Shown here: one piece after another, positions 36,255-43,454 of the stretch
Position numbering within the stretch: the first letter of the stretch is position 1
Layout of the letters: every line of letters begins with the position of its first letter
From: an uncultured Gemmatimonadota bacterium
Lineage (GTDB): Bacteria > Gemmatimonadota > Gemmatimonadetes > Gemmatimonadales > Gemmatimonadaceae
Direction: 5' to 3'
NCBI GenBank assembly: GCA_903910555.1
Contig: CAIVZZ010000010.1
Coordinates: forward strand, 1-64,000
Length of the DNA stretch: 64,000 nucleotides
Program-made: the position numbers and the translations under genes
The notes under the pieces: model-generated
Told to the model about the DNA's origin: nothing
The model's input: the letters and a program-made list of their open reading frames with translations, nothing else
Database searches by the model: none

Positions 36255-37027
36255 AGCTCACCTTTCTCGGCACCGGAACCAGTTTCGGTGTGCCGCAGAT
36301 CGGATGCGAGTGCAGCGTGTGCCGGTCAACCGACCCGCGCGATAAACGCACGCGCGTCGGAGCGGTGGTGGAGTCCGATGGCACCGCACTGTTGATCGAC
36401 ACGCCGCCCGAACTTCGCCTCCAGCTGATTTCAACGGGCATACAGAGCGTCGACGCCGTGCTCTTCACGCACGATCATGCCGATCACACGCATGGCCTCG
36501 ACGACATCCGGGCGATATCGGTGCTGCGCGGTTCGCCGCTTCCATTTTATGGTCCCCCGGAAACGCTCGCCAGCCTGCGGCAGAAGTTTCCATACGTGTT
36601 CGACGATTCAATCCAGCCGCTCCCCGGTACGAGCAAGCCGGAGGGAAGCGCGCATCCTCTCGAGCCCGGCGTCAGCGCGCGCATCGGCAATCTCGATGTG
36701 ATCCCGCTTGCGGTGCCGCATGGGCGAATCCGCGTGTTCGGCTATCGCATCGGACCGATCGGCTATGTGACCGACGCGAAAACGATTCCGGACGACGCCT
36801 GCGCGCTGCTGGCTGGGGTGAAAGTGCTCGTGCTGAACGCACTCTTTCACGAGTCGCACCCAACACACCTCAGTTTCGACGAGGCCGTCGCCATTTCGCG
36901 CCGGATCGGCGTGGAGCGCACGTTCCTGACGCACCTGACCCACCACGATGCGCATGCGGACCTCGAAGCCGGGCTTCCCGCAGGCGTTTACCCGGCCTTT
37001 GACGGCCTGCAAGTCGTCGTAGACTGA
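36251..37027 (+). CDS. MBL-fold hydrolase, PhnP-like (cyclic phosphate phosphodiesterase family)
   Basis: 258 residues from a GTG overlapping the pyruvate kinase stop. It has LGTGTSFGVPQIGCECSVC, a PhnP-type N-terminus with three Cys, then the metallo-beta-lactamase motif THDHADHTHGLDD. The later ligand set is VPHGRIRVFGYRIG, GYVTDAKTIP and NALFHESHPTHLS. Members hydrolyse cyclic phosphodiesters or lipoyl-type esters, and many are unassigned. No phosphonate genes are nearby, so PhnP itself is unlikely to be the role. Confidence 0.87.
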   Translation: MKLTFLGTGTSFGVPQIGCECSVCRSTDPRDKRTRVGAVVESDGTALLIDTPPELRLQLISTGIQSVDAVLFTHDHADHTHGLDDIRAISVLRGSPLPFYGPPETLASLRQKFPYVFDDSIQPLPGTSKPEGSAHPLEPGVSARIGNLDVIPLAVPHGRIRVFGYRIGPIGYVTDAKTIPDDACALLAGVKVLVLNALFHESHPTHLSFDEAVAISRRIGVERTFLTHLTHHDAHADLEAGLPAGVYPAFDGLQVVVD

Positions 37028-37033
37028 GAGTTT

Positions 37034-37066
37034 CCAAGGTTTCTGAAAGGTTTTTGAAAGGTTTTT
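37034..37066 (+). repeat. Three 11-bp direct repeats upstream of the aldolase gene
   Basis: CCAAGGTTTCT, GAAAGGTTTTT and GAAAGGTTTTT follow each other without gaps, and CTGAAAGG recurs at about 37094. The 11-bp period is close to one helical turn, so the units lie on one face of the DNA. They lie 48 bp before the aldolase start. Confidence 0.85.
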
Positions 37067-37113
37067 GAAGCCCGTGCCGTTGATTCGGCCCCTCTGAAAG
37101 GCCAAATTTGAAT

Positions 37114-38532
37114 ATGACCGCCAGCCCCGACCTGATTCGCATTCTCGCGCCCATCGCCTCGATCGAGGGCGGCGCGCTCCGCATCACAAATGAATCCGCG
37201 CTTGCCTCGGCGCAGATGGACCAACTCGTGCGGGTCGCGGTGTTCGGCGCCGAGTCGGATCGCCACTGGGCGCGTTGGGCGATCTGGGAGCTTGGCCAGG
37301 CGGTTGGTGTCCGCTCGACGTCGATCCACTCGCTGTATCTCGCGCGTGGCCGCGGTGAGATCAAAGGGTTCACCGTCCCCGCGATCAATGTTCGCGGTCG
37401 CGCATACAACACGGCACGCGCGATTTTCCGCACGGCGATCAAACTGGAAGCGGGCGCATTCATCCTTGAAATCGCGCGCTCGGAAATTGCGTATACCGAT
37501 CAGCGCCCGTCAGAGTATGTCGCGGTGATGCTCGCGGCTGCGATGCGCGAGGGTTTCCGTGGCCCCGTGTTCATTCAGGGCGATCACTTCCAGGTGAACG
37601 CCAAGAAGTATGCTGTCGATGCGGCCAAAGAAGTCGGCGACGTGAAGCACCTCGCGACCGAGGCGATCCACGCGGGCTTCTTCAATATCGATATCGATAC
37701 GTCGACGCTCGTCGATCTTTCCAAGAGCACGCTCGACGAACAGCAGCGCCTCAACTACGAAGTTGGCGTCGACATCACGCGCCACGTGCGTTCGCTCCAG
37801 CCCAAGGGCGTCGATATTTCCCTCGGCGGTGAGATCGGCGAGGTCGGCACGGAGAACTCGACCGTGCCCGAGCTCCGCGCGTACATGGACGGATACAATA
37901 GGACGCTCGCGGCTCAGGCGCCGGGTACCGAAGGGCTCGCAAAGATTTCAGTGCAGAGCGGCACGTCGCATGGCGGCGTTGTTCTTGCCGATGGATCCAT
38001 TGCTGACGTCGCGCTGGACTTCAATACGTTGCAGGCACTTGGTGAAGAAGCGCGCAAAGACTATGGGCTCGCCGGCGCCGTGCAGCATGGCGCGTCGACC
38101 CTCCCGGAAACTGCGTTCCATAATTTCCCGCGCGTCGAGACGGCAGAGATCCATCTCGCGACGGGATTTCAGAACATGCTGTACGATCTGATCCCGGCTG
38201 CGCTGCGCGACGAGATCTACGCATGGCTGCGTGTGAACGCCGTCGAAGAAAAGAAGGCTGGTGATTCGGACGAGCAGTTCATCTACAAGACGCGGAAAAA
38301 AGCGCTCGGACCGTTCAAGGAGAAACTTTGGGCGATCGGCGGCGCTGACGCAGCCGCGCTCGATCGTGCTTTCGATCAGAAGTTCGAATTCCTGTTCACA
38401 CAGCTCGGCGCGCGCGGCACAGCTGCGTACGTCGCGCGTTTCGTCACCACGGCGCCGATGCATCGCGCGGCGCCAACCGACGGTAAGGCCGGCATCGCTG
38501 CGGCCCCCGATGATCTAGACGCCGGCGAGTAG
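37114..38532 (+). CDS. Class II aldolase, fructose-bisphosphate aldolase-like, long form
   Basis: 472 residues from the ATG at 37114; a TTG two codons earlier is possible. Class II features: FIQGDHFQVNAKKYA, HAGFFNIDIDTSTLVDLS, LGGEIGEVGTENST, SVQSGTSHGGVVLADGS and VQHGASTLPETAFHNFP. These would cleave a ketose bisphosphate using zinc. The protein is more than 100 residues longer than textbook FbaA, with extra N-terminal (about 100 residues) and C-terminal (about 80) regions, so substrate identity is less certain. It sits in the pyruvate kinase gene run, which favours a glycolytic role. Phased direct repeats flank it on both sides. Confidence 0.8.
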   Translation: MTASPDLIRILAPIASIEGGALRITNESALASAQMDQLVRVAVFGAESDRHWARWAIWELGQAVGVRSTSIHSLYLARGRGEIKGFTVPAINVRGRAYNTARAIFRTAIKLEAGAFILEIARSEIAYTDQRPSEYVAVMLAAAMREGFRGPVFIQGDHFQVNAKKYAVDAAKEVGDVKHLATEAIHAGFFNIDIDTSTLVDLSKSTLDEQQRLNYEVGVDITRHVRSLQPKGVDISLGGEIGEVGTENSTVPELRAYMDGYNRTLAAQAPGTEGLAKISVQSGTSHGGVVLADGSIADVALDFNTLQALGEEARKDYGLAGAVQHGASTLPETAFHNFPRVETAEIHLATGFQNMLYDLIPAALRDEIYAWLRVNAVEEKKAGDSDEQFIYKTRKKALGPFKEKLWAIGGADAAALDRAFDQKFEFLFTQLGARGTAAYVARFVTTAPMHRAAPTDGKAGIAAAPDDLDAGE

Positions 38533-38559
38533 CAGGTTGTAGCAGGTTCTAGCAGGTCA
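38530..38559 (+). repeat. Three 10-bp direct repeats at the aldolase stop codon
   Basis: TAGCAGGTTG, TAGCAGGTTC and TAGCAGGTCA occur back to back. The first TAG is the stop codon of the aldolase gene, so the array starts within it. As at 37034, the period is near one helical turn. Confidence 0.85.
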
Positions 38560-38607
38560 ATGCACGCTGATAACCGGCGCGCCCTTTACCGATATGGAGC
38601 TTCCCAG

Positions 38608-39510
38608 ATGAAGAAATTGTTTATGCTCACGGCGGTGTTGCTGGTTGCCGCATGCGACAAGTCGAAGCCCGAACTCGACAAGACGATCGTCCAGATGCAG
38701 CAGATCTCGGCAGAAAAGGACTCGCTGCTGAAGGACGTGATGCAGACGTCGCAGTTCATCGCCGATGTGAACACCCAGCTCGCCACGGTGAAGAGCCGCA
38801 ACGCCGGCAAGCCGGTGAAGGGCGCCGCGGGCGCTCCGGAGACGAGCCTGACGCCGGCGCAGCAGCGCGATGCGATCAAGGACAAGATCAAAGAGCTGAC
38901 GGACCGGTTGAATGAGGCCGAGTCACGGCTCGGCGCGAGCCGCAACCGCGTGAAGGAACTCACGGCGAACAACGCGGCGCTGACATCGCAGCTCGCGTCG
39001 TACGATTCGACGATCGCCGCGTTCAAGACGATCATCGACAACCAGAAGACCGAGATCACCTCGCTCACGGATCAGCTCGCCGCGCTCCAGACTGAGAATG
39101 CGGGGCTTCGCGCGGACAAGGCGCAGCTGACAACCGACAAGACCGCGCTCACCGCGGAAAAGTCGAACCTCACGAGTGAGCGGAACACCGTGTTCTATGT
39201 GATCGGCACCAAGGACGAGCTGCTCAAGAAGAAGATCATCGAGCAGGCGGGCGGCGCGCTGGGGATCGGCAAAACGCAGGTTCCGGCACGCGATCTCAAT
39301 CCATCGGACTTTACGGCGATCGACAAAACGCAGGTCACGCAGATTGCGTTTCCGAAAGCCGACAAGACGTACAAAGTGATCACGCGGCAGGATATCGCGT
39401 CGCTTGAGACGGCTCCGGACAAGAACGGCCGCATCAAGGGCGGACTCAAGATTATCAACGCCGACAAGTTCTGGGCGGCATCGAAGTTCCTGATCATTCT
39501 CGAGCAGTAG
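38608..39510 (+). CDS. Coiled-coil lipoprotein
   Basis: 300 residues from the ATG at 38608. The lipobox LVAAC gives Cys16, followed by Asp17; Asp at that position retains lipoproteins in the inner membrane in Escherichia coli. Residues about 20-200 are a long coiled coil (KIKELTDRLNEAESRLG, LTDQLAALQTENAGLRADKAQL), then a compact C-terminal domain (NTVFYVIGTKDELLKKKIIEQAGG). It may be a periplasmic spacer or sensor. There are no similar genes nearby. YihY starts 10 bp after its stop. Confidence 0.82.
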   Translation: MKKLFMLTAVLLVAACDKSKPELDKTIVQMQQISAEKDSLLKDVMQTSQFIADVNTQLATVKSRNAGKPVKGAAGAPETSLTPAQQRDAIKDKIKELTDRLNEAESRLGASRNRVKELTANNAALTSQLASYDSTIAAFKTIIDNQKTEITSLTDQLAALQTENAGLRADKAQLTTDKTALTAEKSNLTSERNTVFYVIGTKDELLKKKIIEQAGGALGIGKTQVPARDLNPSDFTAIDKTQVTQIAFPKADKTYKVITRQDIASLETAPDKNGRIKGGLKIINADKFWAASKFLIILEQ

Positions 39511-39520
39511 GCGCGCCTTC

Positions 39521-40453
39521 TTGGCCGCAGGAATACCTGGCATAGACCTGTCGGCGCACGGTGAGCGGACCGCGAGTCCGCTCACCGTCGTCGGCGAGTA
39601 TGCGCAGGCGATGTGGCACAAGATGGGGAAGGACGATCTCTTTTTTCTTGCCGGCGGTGTGGCGTTCAGCATTCTCCTCGCCGGCGTCCCGTTTTTTCTT
39701 CTCCTCGCGTCGGGACTTGGATACGCGCTGAACCAGACCGCTGACGCATCGTCGGGCGCGGCGGTCGACTTCATTCAAAATCTCTTTCCCGCGATGTGGA
39801 GCGGGTCCGGCTCGCTTGTCGATCCGATCATGCACGACGTGGTGCGCACGCGCGGCACCGCGGGCATATTCGGCGCCGTCGCGTTCATCTGGTTCTCGAC
39901 GCGGCTGTTTGGATCGATGCGCTCGGTGCTGCTCCATGTGTACGAAGTGCCGCACGGCCACGGCATGGTGTGGGGCAAGCTGTTCGACGCCGTGCTGACA
40001 CTCGGGACCACCGTGTTGATCGTGGTGTGGGTCGCGGTCAGCACCTATATCGCGCTCGCACGTTCGAGCGGTGTGGCGTTGCTGAACAGATGGGGCCTTC
40101 ATGCCGAGCAGGTGATGCTTCCGCTGACCTATCTCGCGGGGCGCGTCATCGCATTCGCGCTGCTCGTGGGGCTGTTCACGACGCTGTACAAGCTGCTGCC
40201 GAACCGTCCGGTGCGCTGGAATCAGGCGGCCGTCGGCGGTCTGACGAGCGCGCTCCTCTTCGAAATCGCACGAAGTGTTTTTTCGTTTGTCGTGCACCAT
40301 TACGATCCCGCGTCGTGGTACACGGGGACGCTGGCGGCGGTGATCGTCGTGATGTTCTGGGTCTATTATGCCGCGCTGATTTTCGTGATCGGCGGCGAGT
40401 TCTCGCAGGTGTACGAGCACCGGTACCTGGAGCGAGCGGTGAAGCGAACATGA
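39521..40453 (+). CDS. YihY/BrkB-family inner membrane protein
   Basis: 310 residues, probably from a TTG at 39521 because no ATG fits ahead of the conserved AMWHKMGKDDLFFLAGGVAFSILLAGVPF. About six membrane segments. Conserved family stretches include GTAGIFGAVAFIWFSTRLFGSMRSVL, the segment RPVRWNQAAVGGLTSALLFEIAR, and WYTGTLAAVIVVMFWVYYAALIFVIGGEF. The family was once called RNase BN in error; its role in membrane or lipid homeostasis is unsettled. The stop overlaps the threonine aldolase start (ATGA). Confidence 0.9.
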   Translation: MAAGIPGIDLSAHGERTASPLTVVGEYAQAMWHKMGKDDLFFLAGGVAFSILLAGVPFFLLLASGLGYALNQTADASSGAAVDFIQNLFPAMWSGSGSLVDPIMHDVVRTRGTAGIFGAVAFIWFSTRLFGSMRSVLLHVYEVPHGHGMVWGKLFDAVLTLGTTVLIVVWVAVSTYIALARSSGVALLNRWGLHAEQVMLPLTYLAGRVIAFALLVGLFTTLYKLLPNRPVRWNQAAVGGLTSALLFEIARSVFSFVVHHYDPASWYTGTLAAVIVVMFWVYYAALIFVIGGEFSQVYEHRYLERAVKRT

Positions 40454-41475
40454 CGAATCCGATGATCGATCTGCGCAGCGACACCGTCACGAAGCCGTCG
40501 CCGGCAATGCGTCGCGCGATTGCGGACGCCGAAGTCGGCGACGACGTGCTCGACGGCGACCCGACGACACGCAAGCTCGAAGAGCGCACCGCCGAGATAC
40601 TCGGCCAGGAGCGCGCGATCTTTTTCCCGTCGGGCTCGATGGCGAATCAGGCCGCGATCTGGGCACTCGGCGAGCGCGGCACGGAGATGTACGTGCACGA
40701 AGATTCGCACATCGTGAATCTCGAAATGGGCGGCGCGTCGGCGCTGGCCGGAATGCAGCTGCGAATGATTCGTGGCGCGCCGCGCATCACGCGCGAAACG
40801 CTGAGTGCGGTGATACGCTCGCCCGGGCGCGATTTTCCGCGCGCGACGCTGCTCTGCATTGAGAACACGCACAATGGATCAGGCGGGATGGTGACACCGC
40901 TGCCCGAGCTGAGCGCGCTCGCGGCAGTGGGCCGGTCGATGGGATGCAAGATTCTTCTGGATGGCGCGAGGCTTTGGAATGCGAGCGCTGCGACGGGAAC
41001 GTCGCCCGCAGATTTTGCAGCGACGGCCGACGCAACGATGGTTTCGTTTTCAAAAGGACTCGGCGCTCCAGTCGGCGCTGCACTCGCTGGTTCGGCGGAC
41101 GTTATCAAAGCCGCGGGCGAGGCGCGGAAGCGATATGGCGGCGGGATGAGACAGTCGGGAATTATTGCTGCCGGCGCGCTGTACGGCCTTGAGAATAATC
41201 TTGCGCGGCTCGGTGAAGATCACGCGAACGCCAGACGATTCGCCGAAATCGTCGCCGAGGAAAAAAATGCGACCGTCGTGCCACCCGAGAGCAACATCGT
41301 GATGATCGATCTGCCGCCGGGCACGGACTCGATGACGTTCGGTAAGGAAGCGATGGCGCGCGGTGTGCGCGTTTCTGTCTGGACCGCGTCGCGCGTGCGC
41401 ACCGTGATGCACCTCGATGTGACGCTCGCAGAAATCGAGCGCGCCGCGATGACGTTGCGCGATATGCTAAGCTGA
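40450..41475 (+). CDS. ltaE: Low-specificity L-threonine aldolase
   Basis: 341 residues. A PLP enzyme of fold type I that splits threonine or allo-threonine to glycine and acetaldehyde. It starts MIDLRSDTVTKPSPAMRRAIADAEVGDDVLDGDPT, a hallmark of the family. The PLP Lys is Lys202 in MVSFSKGLGAPVG, the cofactor-binding Asp lies in LLDGARLWNA, and HEDSHIVNLEMGG holds the ring-stacking His. The start overlaps the YihY stop by 4 bp. Confidence 0.94.
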   Translation: MTNPMIDLRSDTVTKPSPAMRRAIADAEVGDDVLDGDPTTRKLEERTAEILGQERAIFFPSGSMANQAAIWALGERGTEMYVHEDSHIVNLEMGGASALAGMQLRMIRGAPRITRETLSAVIRSPGRDFPRATLLCIENTHNGSGGMVTPLPELSALAAVGRSMGCKILLDGARLWNASAATGTSPADFAATADATMVSFSKGLGAPVGAALAGSADVIKAAGEARKRYGGGMRQSGIIAAGALYGLENNLARLGEDHANARRFAEIVAEEKNATVVPPESNIVMIDLPPGTDSMTFGKEAMARGVRVSVWTASRVRTVMHLDVTLAEIERAAMTLRDMLS

Positions 41476-41499
41476 ACGCTGAACCAACCGGAGAGAACC

Positions 41500-41874
41500 A
41501 TGGCGCATCAACATTCTGAAGCATTTCTCGCGATCGTCAACGATTCGAAATCGCGAGTCAAGGAAGTGAACGTCGCCGACACGCTCGCGCGGCTCAAGGC
41601 GAATCCGACGGCGGTACTGATCGATGTCCGCGAGGACAACGAATGGACGGCTGGGCACGCGGCCGTCGCGAAGCATTTGGGGAAGGGAATCATCGAGCGC
41701 GACATCGATGCGGCGGTGCCTGATAAATCGACGGAACTGATTTTGTATTGTGGCGGGGGATTCCGCTCGGCGCTCGCGGGCGATGCGCTGCAAAAGATGG
41801 GATATACGAACGTGTGGTCGATGGCCGGCGGCTGGCGCGCGTGGAACGAAGCTGGCGCACCGACTGCCAAGTGA
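41500..41874 (+). CDS. Single-domain rhodanese-like sulfurtransferase
   Basis: 124 residues. One rhodanese domain, with VLIDVREDNEWTAGH and the active-site loop CGGGFRS containing Cys84. It would transfer sulfur from a persulfide; the donor and acceptor are unknown. The GHA and SMAGGWRAWNEAGAP segments are typical for the C-terminal end. A strong ribosome site GGAGAG precedes the ATG. Threonine aldolase lies 24 bp upstream and a Tat aminotransferase 33 bp downstream. Confidence 0.93.
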   Translation: MAHQHSEAFLAIVNDSKSRVKEVNVADTLARLKANPTAVLIDVREDNEWTAGHAAVAKHLGKGIIERDIDAAVPDKSTELILYCGGGFRSALAGDALQKMGYTNVWSMAGGWRAWNEAGAPTAK

Positions 41875-41907
41875 AATAGGTTAGACCGTATCCCCACTGG
41901 AGCTGCT

Positions 41908-43089
41908 ATGACTCTCTCCCGCAGAAATTTTCTGACCACCGCCGCGGCAAGCAGCGCTGGCATTGCGATGTATCCAATGATGAGCGCCCGCGGACGCGAA
42001 GCGCTCATGGCACAGGGCGTCGGTCAGCAGCCGGTCAACCCGATGGCGCAGCGCCGCGCCGATCGCGCGCTCTCATCGGCGCCCGGCATGATCCGCATCG
42101 ACTCGAACGAAAATCCGAACGGCCCCGGCGCACGAGCGTTCGAAGCGATGCGCGCGAACTTCGATATCGCCAATCGCTATCCGGTTACGCTCGAGGATGA
42201 TCTCACCACGGAAATCGCACGCTATCTCGGCGTGAAGCCGGAGAACATCATGCTCGGCTGCGGCTCCGGCGAAGTGCTGCGCAGCGCGGTGCAGGCATTT
42301 ACGTCGCCGACGCGCGCGCTCGTTTCGCCGATGCCGTCGTTCGAACTCGCCGCCGACTATGCGCGGTTTATTGGATCGCCGGTGAAGTCTCCGAGAGTCG
42401 ATGCGAAATTACACCTCGATCTCGATGCGATGGCGGACGCCGCGAAAGGCGCCGGTCTCGTGTACCTGTGCAATCCGAACAATCCAACTGCGACTGTCCA
42501 CGGCAAGGCGTCGATTGCCGATTACATCGAAAAGGTCGGCAAGAGCTCGCCTCAGACGATCGTGCTCGTCGACGAAGCGTATCATGAGTACGTCGAGGAT
42601 CCGAACTATTCCACCGCCATCCCGCTCGCGATCGACAACCCGCGCATGTTCGTCGCGCGGACGTTCTCGAAAGTATTCGGCATGGCGGGAATGCGTGTGG
42701 GGTACGCCGTCGGCCGGCCGGAAACAATCGCGCGCATGAAAGGCTGGATGCTCGGCTCGAATATCAGCCAGCTTTCACTCGCTGCGGCGAAAGTCACCGT
42801 CGGTGATGTCGCGCGGATCGCGGAAGAGAAAAAGAAAAATCACGACGCAAAAGTTTTCACCGCCAAAGCGTTCACCGGCATGGGATACGAAGTCGTCCCC
42901 TCTGACGCGAACTTCATGATGGTCGACATCAAGCGCGACGTAAAAGTGTTCAAGGCGGAGTGCATCAAGCGCGGGGTGGCGGTTGGCCGCCAGTTCCCGC
43001 CGCTGAATACGCACTTGCGCGTTTCGGTCGGTACCATGGCCGAGATGCAGAAGGCGGTGGAAGTGTTCCGGACGACCTTGGCCGGGTGA
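41908..43089 (+). CDS. Tat-signal HisC-like PLP aminotransferase
   Basis: 393 residues. The N-terminus is a Tat signal (LSRRNFLTTAAASSAGIAMYP). Fold type I aminotransferase of histidinol-phosphate subgroup: IRIDSNENPNGP, LGCGSGEVLRSAV, CNPNNPTATVHG, VDEAYHEYVEDP and the PLP Lys255 in RTFSKVFGMAGMRVGYA. Aminotransferases are normally cytoplasmic, so an exported version is unusual; if exported, it must fold with PLP first, as Tat allows. The in vivo substrate cannot be told from sequence. The promoter of the SRP RNA overlaps the 3' end of the gene. Confidence 0.88.
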   Translation: MTLSRRNFLTTAAASSAGIAMYPMMSARGREALMAQGVGQQPVNPMAQRRADRALSSAPGMIRIDSNENPNGPGARAFEAMRANFDIANRYPVTLEDDLTTEIARYLGVKPENIMLGCGSGEVLRSAVQAFTSPTRALVSPMPSFELAADYARFIGSPVKSPRVDAKLHLDLDAMADAAKGAGLVYLCNPNNPTATVHGKASIADYIEKVGKSSPQTIVLVDEAYHEYVEDPNYSTAIPLAIDNPRMFVARTFSKVFGMAGMRVGYAVGRPETIARMKGWMLGSNISQLSLAAAKVTVGDVARIAEEKKKNHDAKVFTAKAFTGMGYEVVPSDANFMMVDIKRDVKVFKAECIKRGVAVGRQFPPLNTHLRVSVGTMAEMQKAVEVFRTTLAG

Positions 43090-43106
43090 GCACCGGGGTT
43101 TATATT
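43078..43106 (+). promoter_or_regulatory. Sigma-70-type promoter of the SRP RNA gene
   Basis: TTGGCC at 43078-43083 and TATATT at 43101-43106, 17-bp spacing, resemble TTGACA and TATAAT. Transcription would start near 43112, where the RNA helix begins. The -35 overlaps the last codons of the aminotransferase gene. Confidence 0.7.
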
Positions 43107-43110
43107 TAAG

Positions 43111-43212
43111 GCGCTCCAGGTCCCAAAGGGCGCGAGCCCGCCAACTCCGCCAGGGCCGAAAGGCAGCAACGGTACGTGGTGTCTTACGTCGCTTTGTCAG
43201 GCCTGGAGTATC
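43111..43212 (+). ncRNA. ffs: Signal recognition particle RNA, small bacterial type
   Basis: GCGCTCCAGG near 43111-43120 pairs with CCTGGAGT at about 43202-43209. Inside is the Ffh-binding region CAGGGCCGAAAGGCAGCAACGG at 43151-43172, close to the universal SRP signature (GGAAGCAGC-type asymmetric loop and GNRA-like tetraloop). The length of about 100 nt fits the small SRP RNA without an Alu domain. It pairs with Ffh to deliver nascent membrane and secreted proteins to FtsY. It lies between a promoter and a strong terminator, upstream of dnaX, a location seen in many bacteria. Confidence 0.93.
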
Positions 43213-43256
43213 CGCGCGGGGATCATCGCACAACGATGACCCCGCGCGTTTTTTTT
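43213..43256 (+). terminator. Rho-independent terminator of the SRP RNA
   Basis: CGCGCGGGGATCATCG (43213-43228) pairs with CGATGACCCCGCGCG (43234-43248), with one bulged A, and is followed by eight T (43249-43256). Confidence 0.93.
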
Positions 43257-43260
43257 ATTA

Positions 43261-43402
43261 GCTCAGAGTTCAAGCTCAAAGTTCGCCGGCTCCCAGCTTG
43301 GCCTTGTCATGGCTCAAGCTCAGAGCGCCCACAGCTGCAGTCAGCTGGAGCTATGACACTGCCAAGCTGGGAGCTGGCGACCTCTGAGCTTGAACGTTGA
43401 GC
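43261..43402. repeat. Giant intergenic palindrome, 55-bp arms
   Basis: Arms 43261-43315 and 43348-43402 are complementary at 47 of 55 positions, with a 32-nt loop that itself contains CAGCTG-N4-CAGCTG. The central part is GGCTCCCAGCTTGGC. It lies between the SRP RNA terminator and the dnaX promoter, so it is not needed to terminate ffs. It does not share sequence with the palindromes at 13850, 29229 and 32323. Confidence 0.93.
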
Positions 43403-43441
43403 TTCCGCCAACTTGCACTAACCGTCATGCGTCCGCGCGAC

Positions 43442-43454
43442 TAAATTTGGCCCC
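43442..43454 (+). promoter_or_regulatory. Likely leaderless promoter -10 element of dnaX
   Basis: TAAATT at 43442-43447 is followed by TGGCCCC and the ATG at 43455. There is no Shine-Dalgarno sequence in the gap and no strong -35 at the usual distance. Confidence 0.5.

Noticed and set aside
38530-38559. CRISPR-like repeat array
   Set aside because: The units are only 10 bp, contiguous and spacer-less; no array of regularly spaced repeats exists anywhere in the window.
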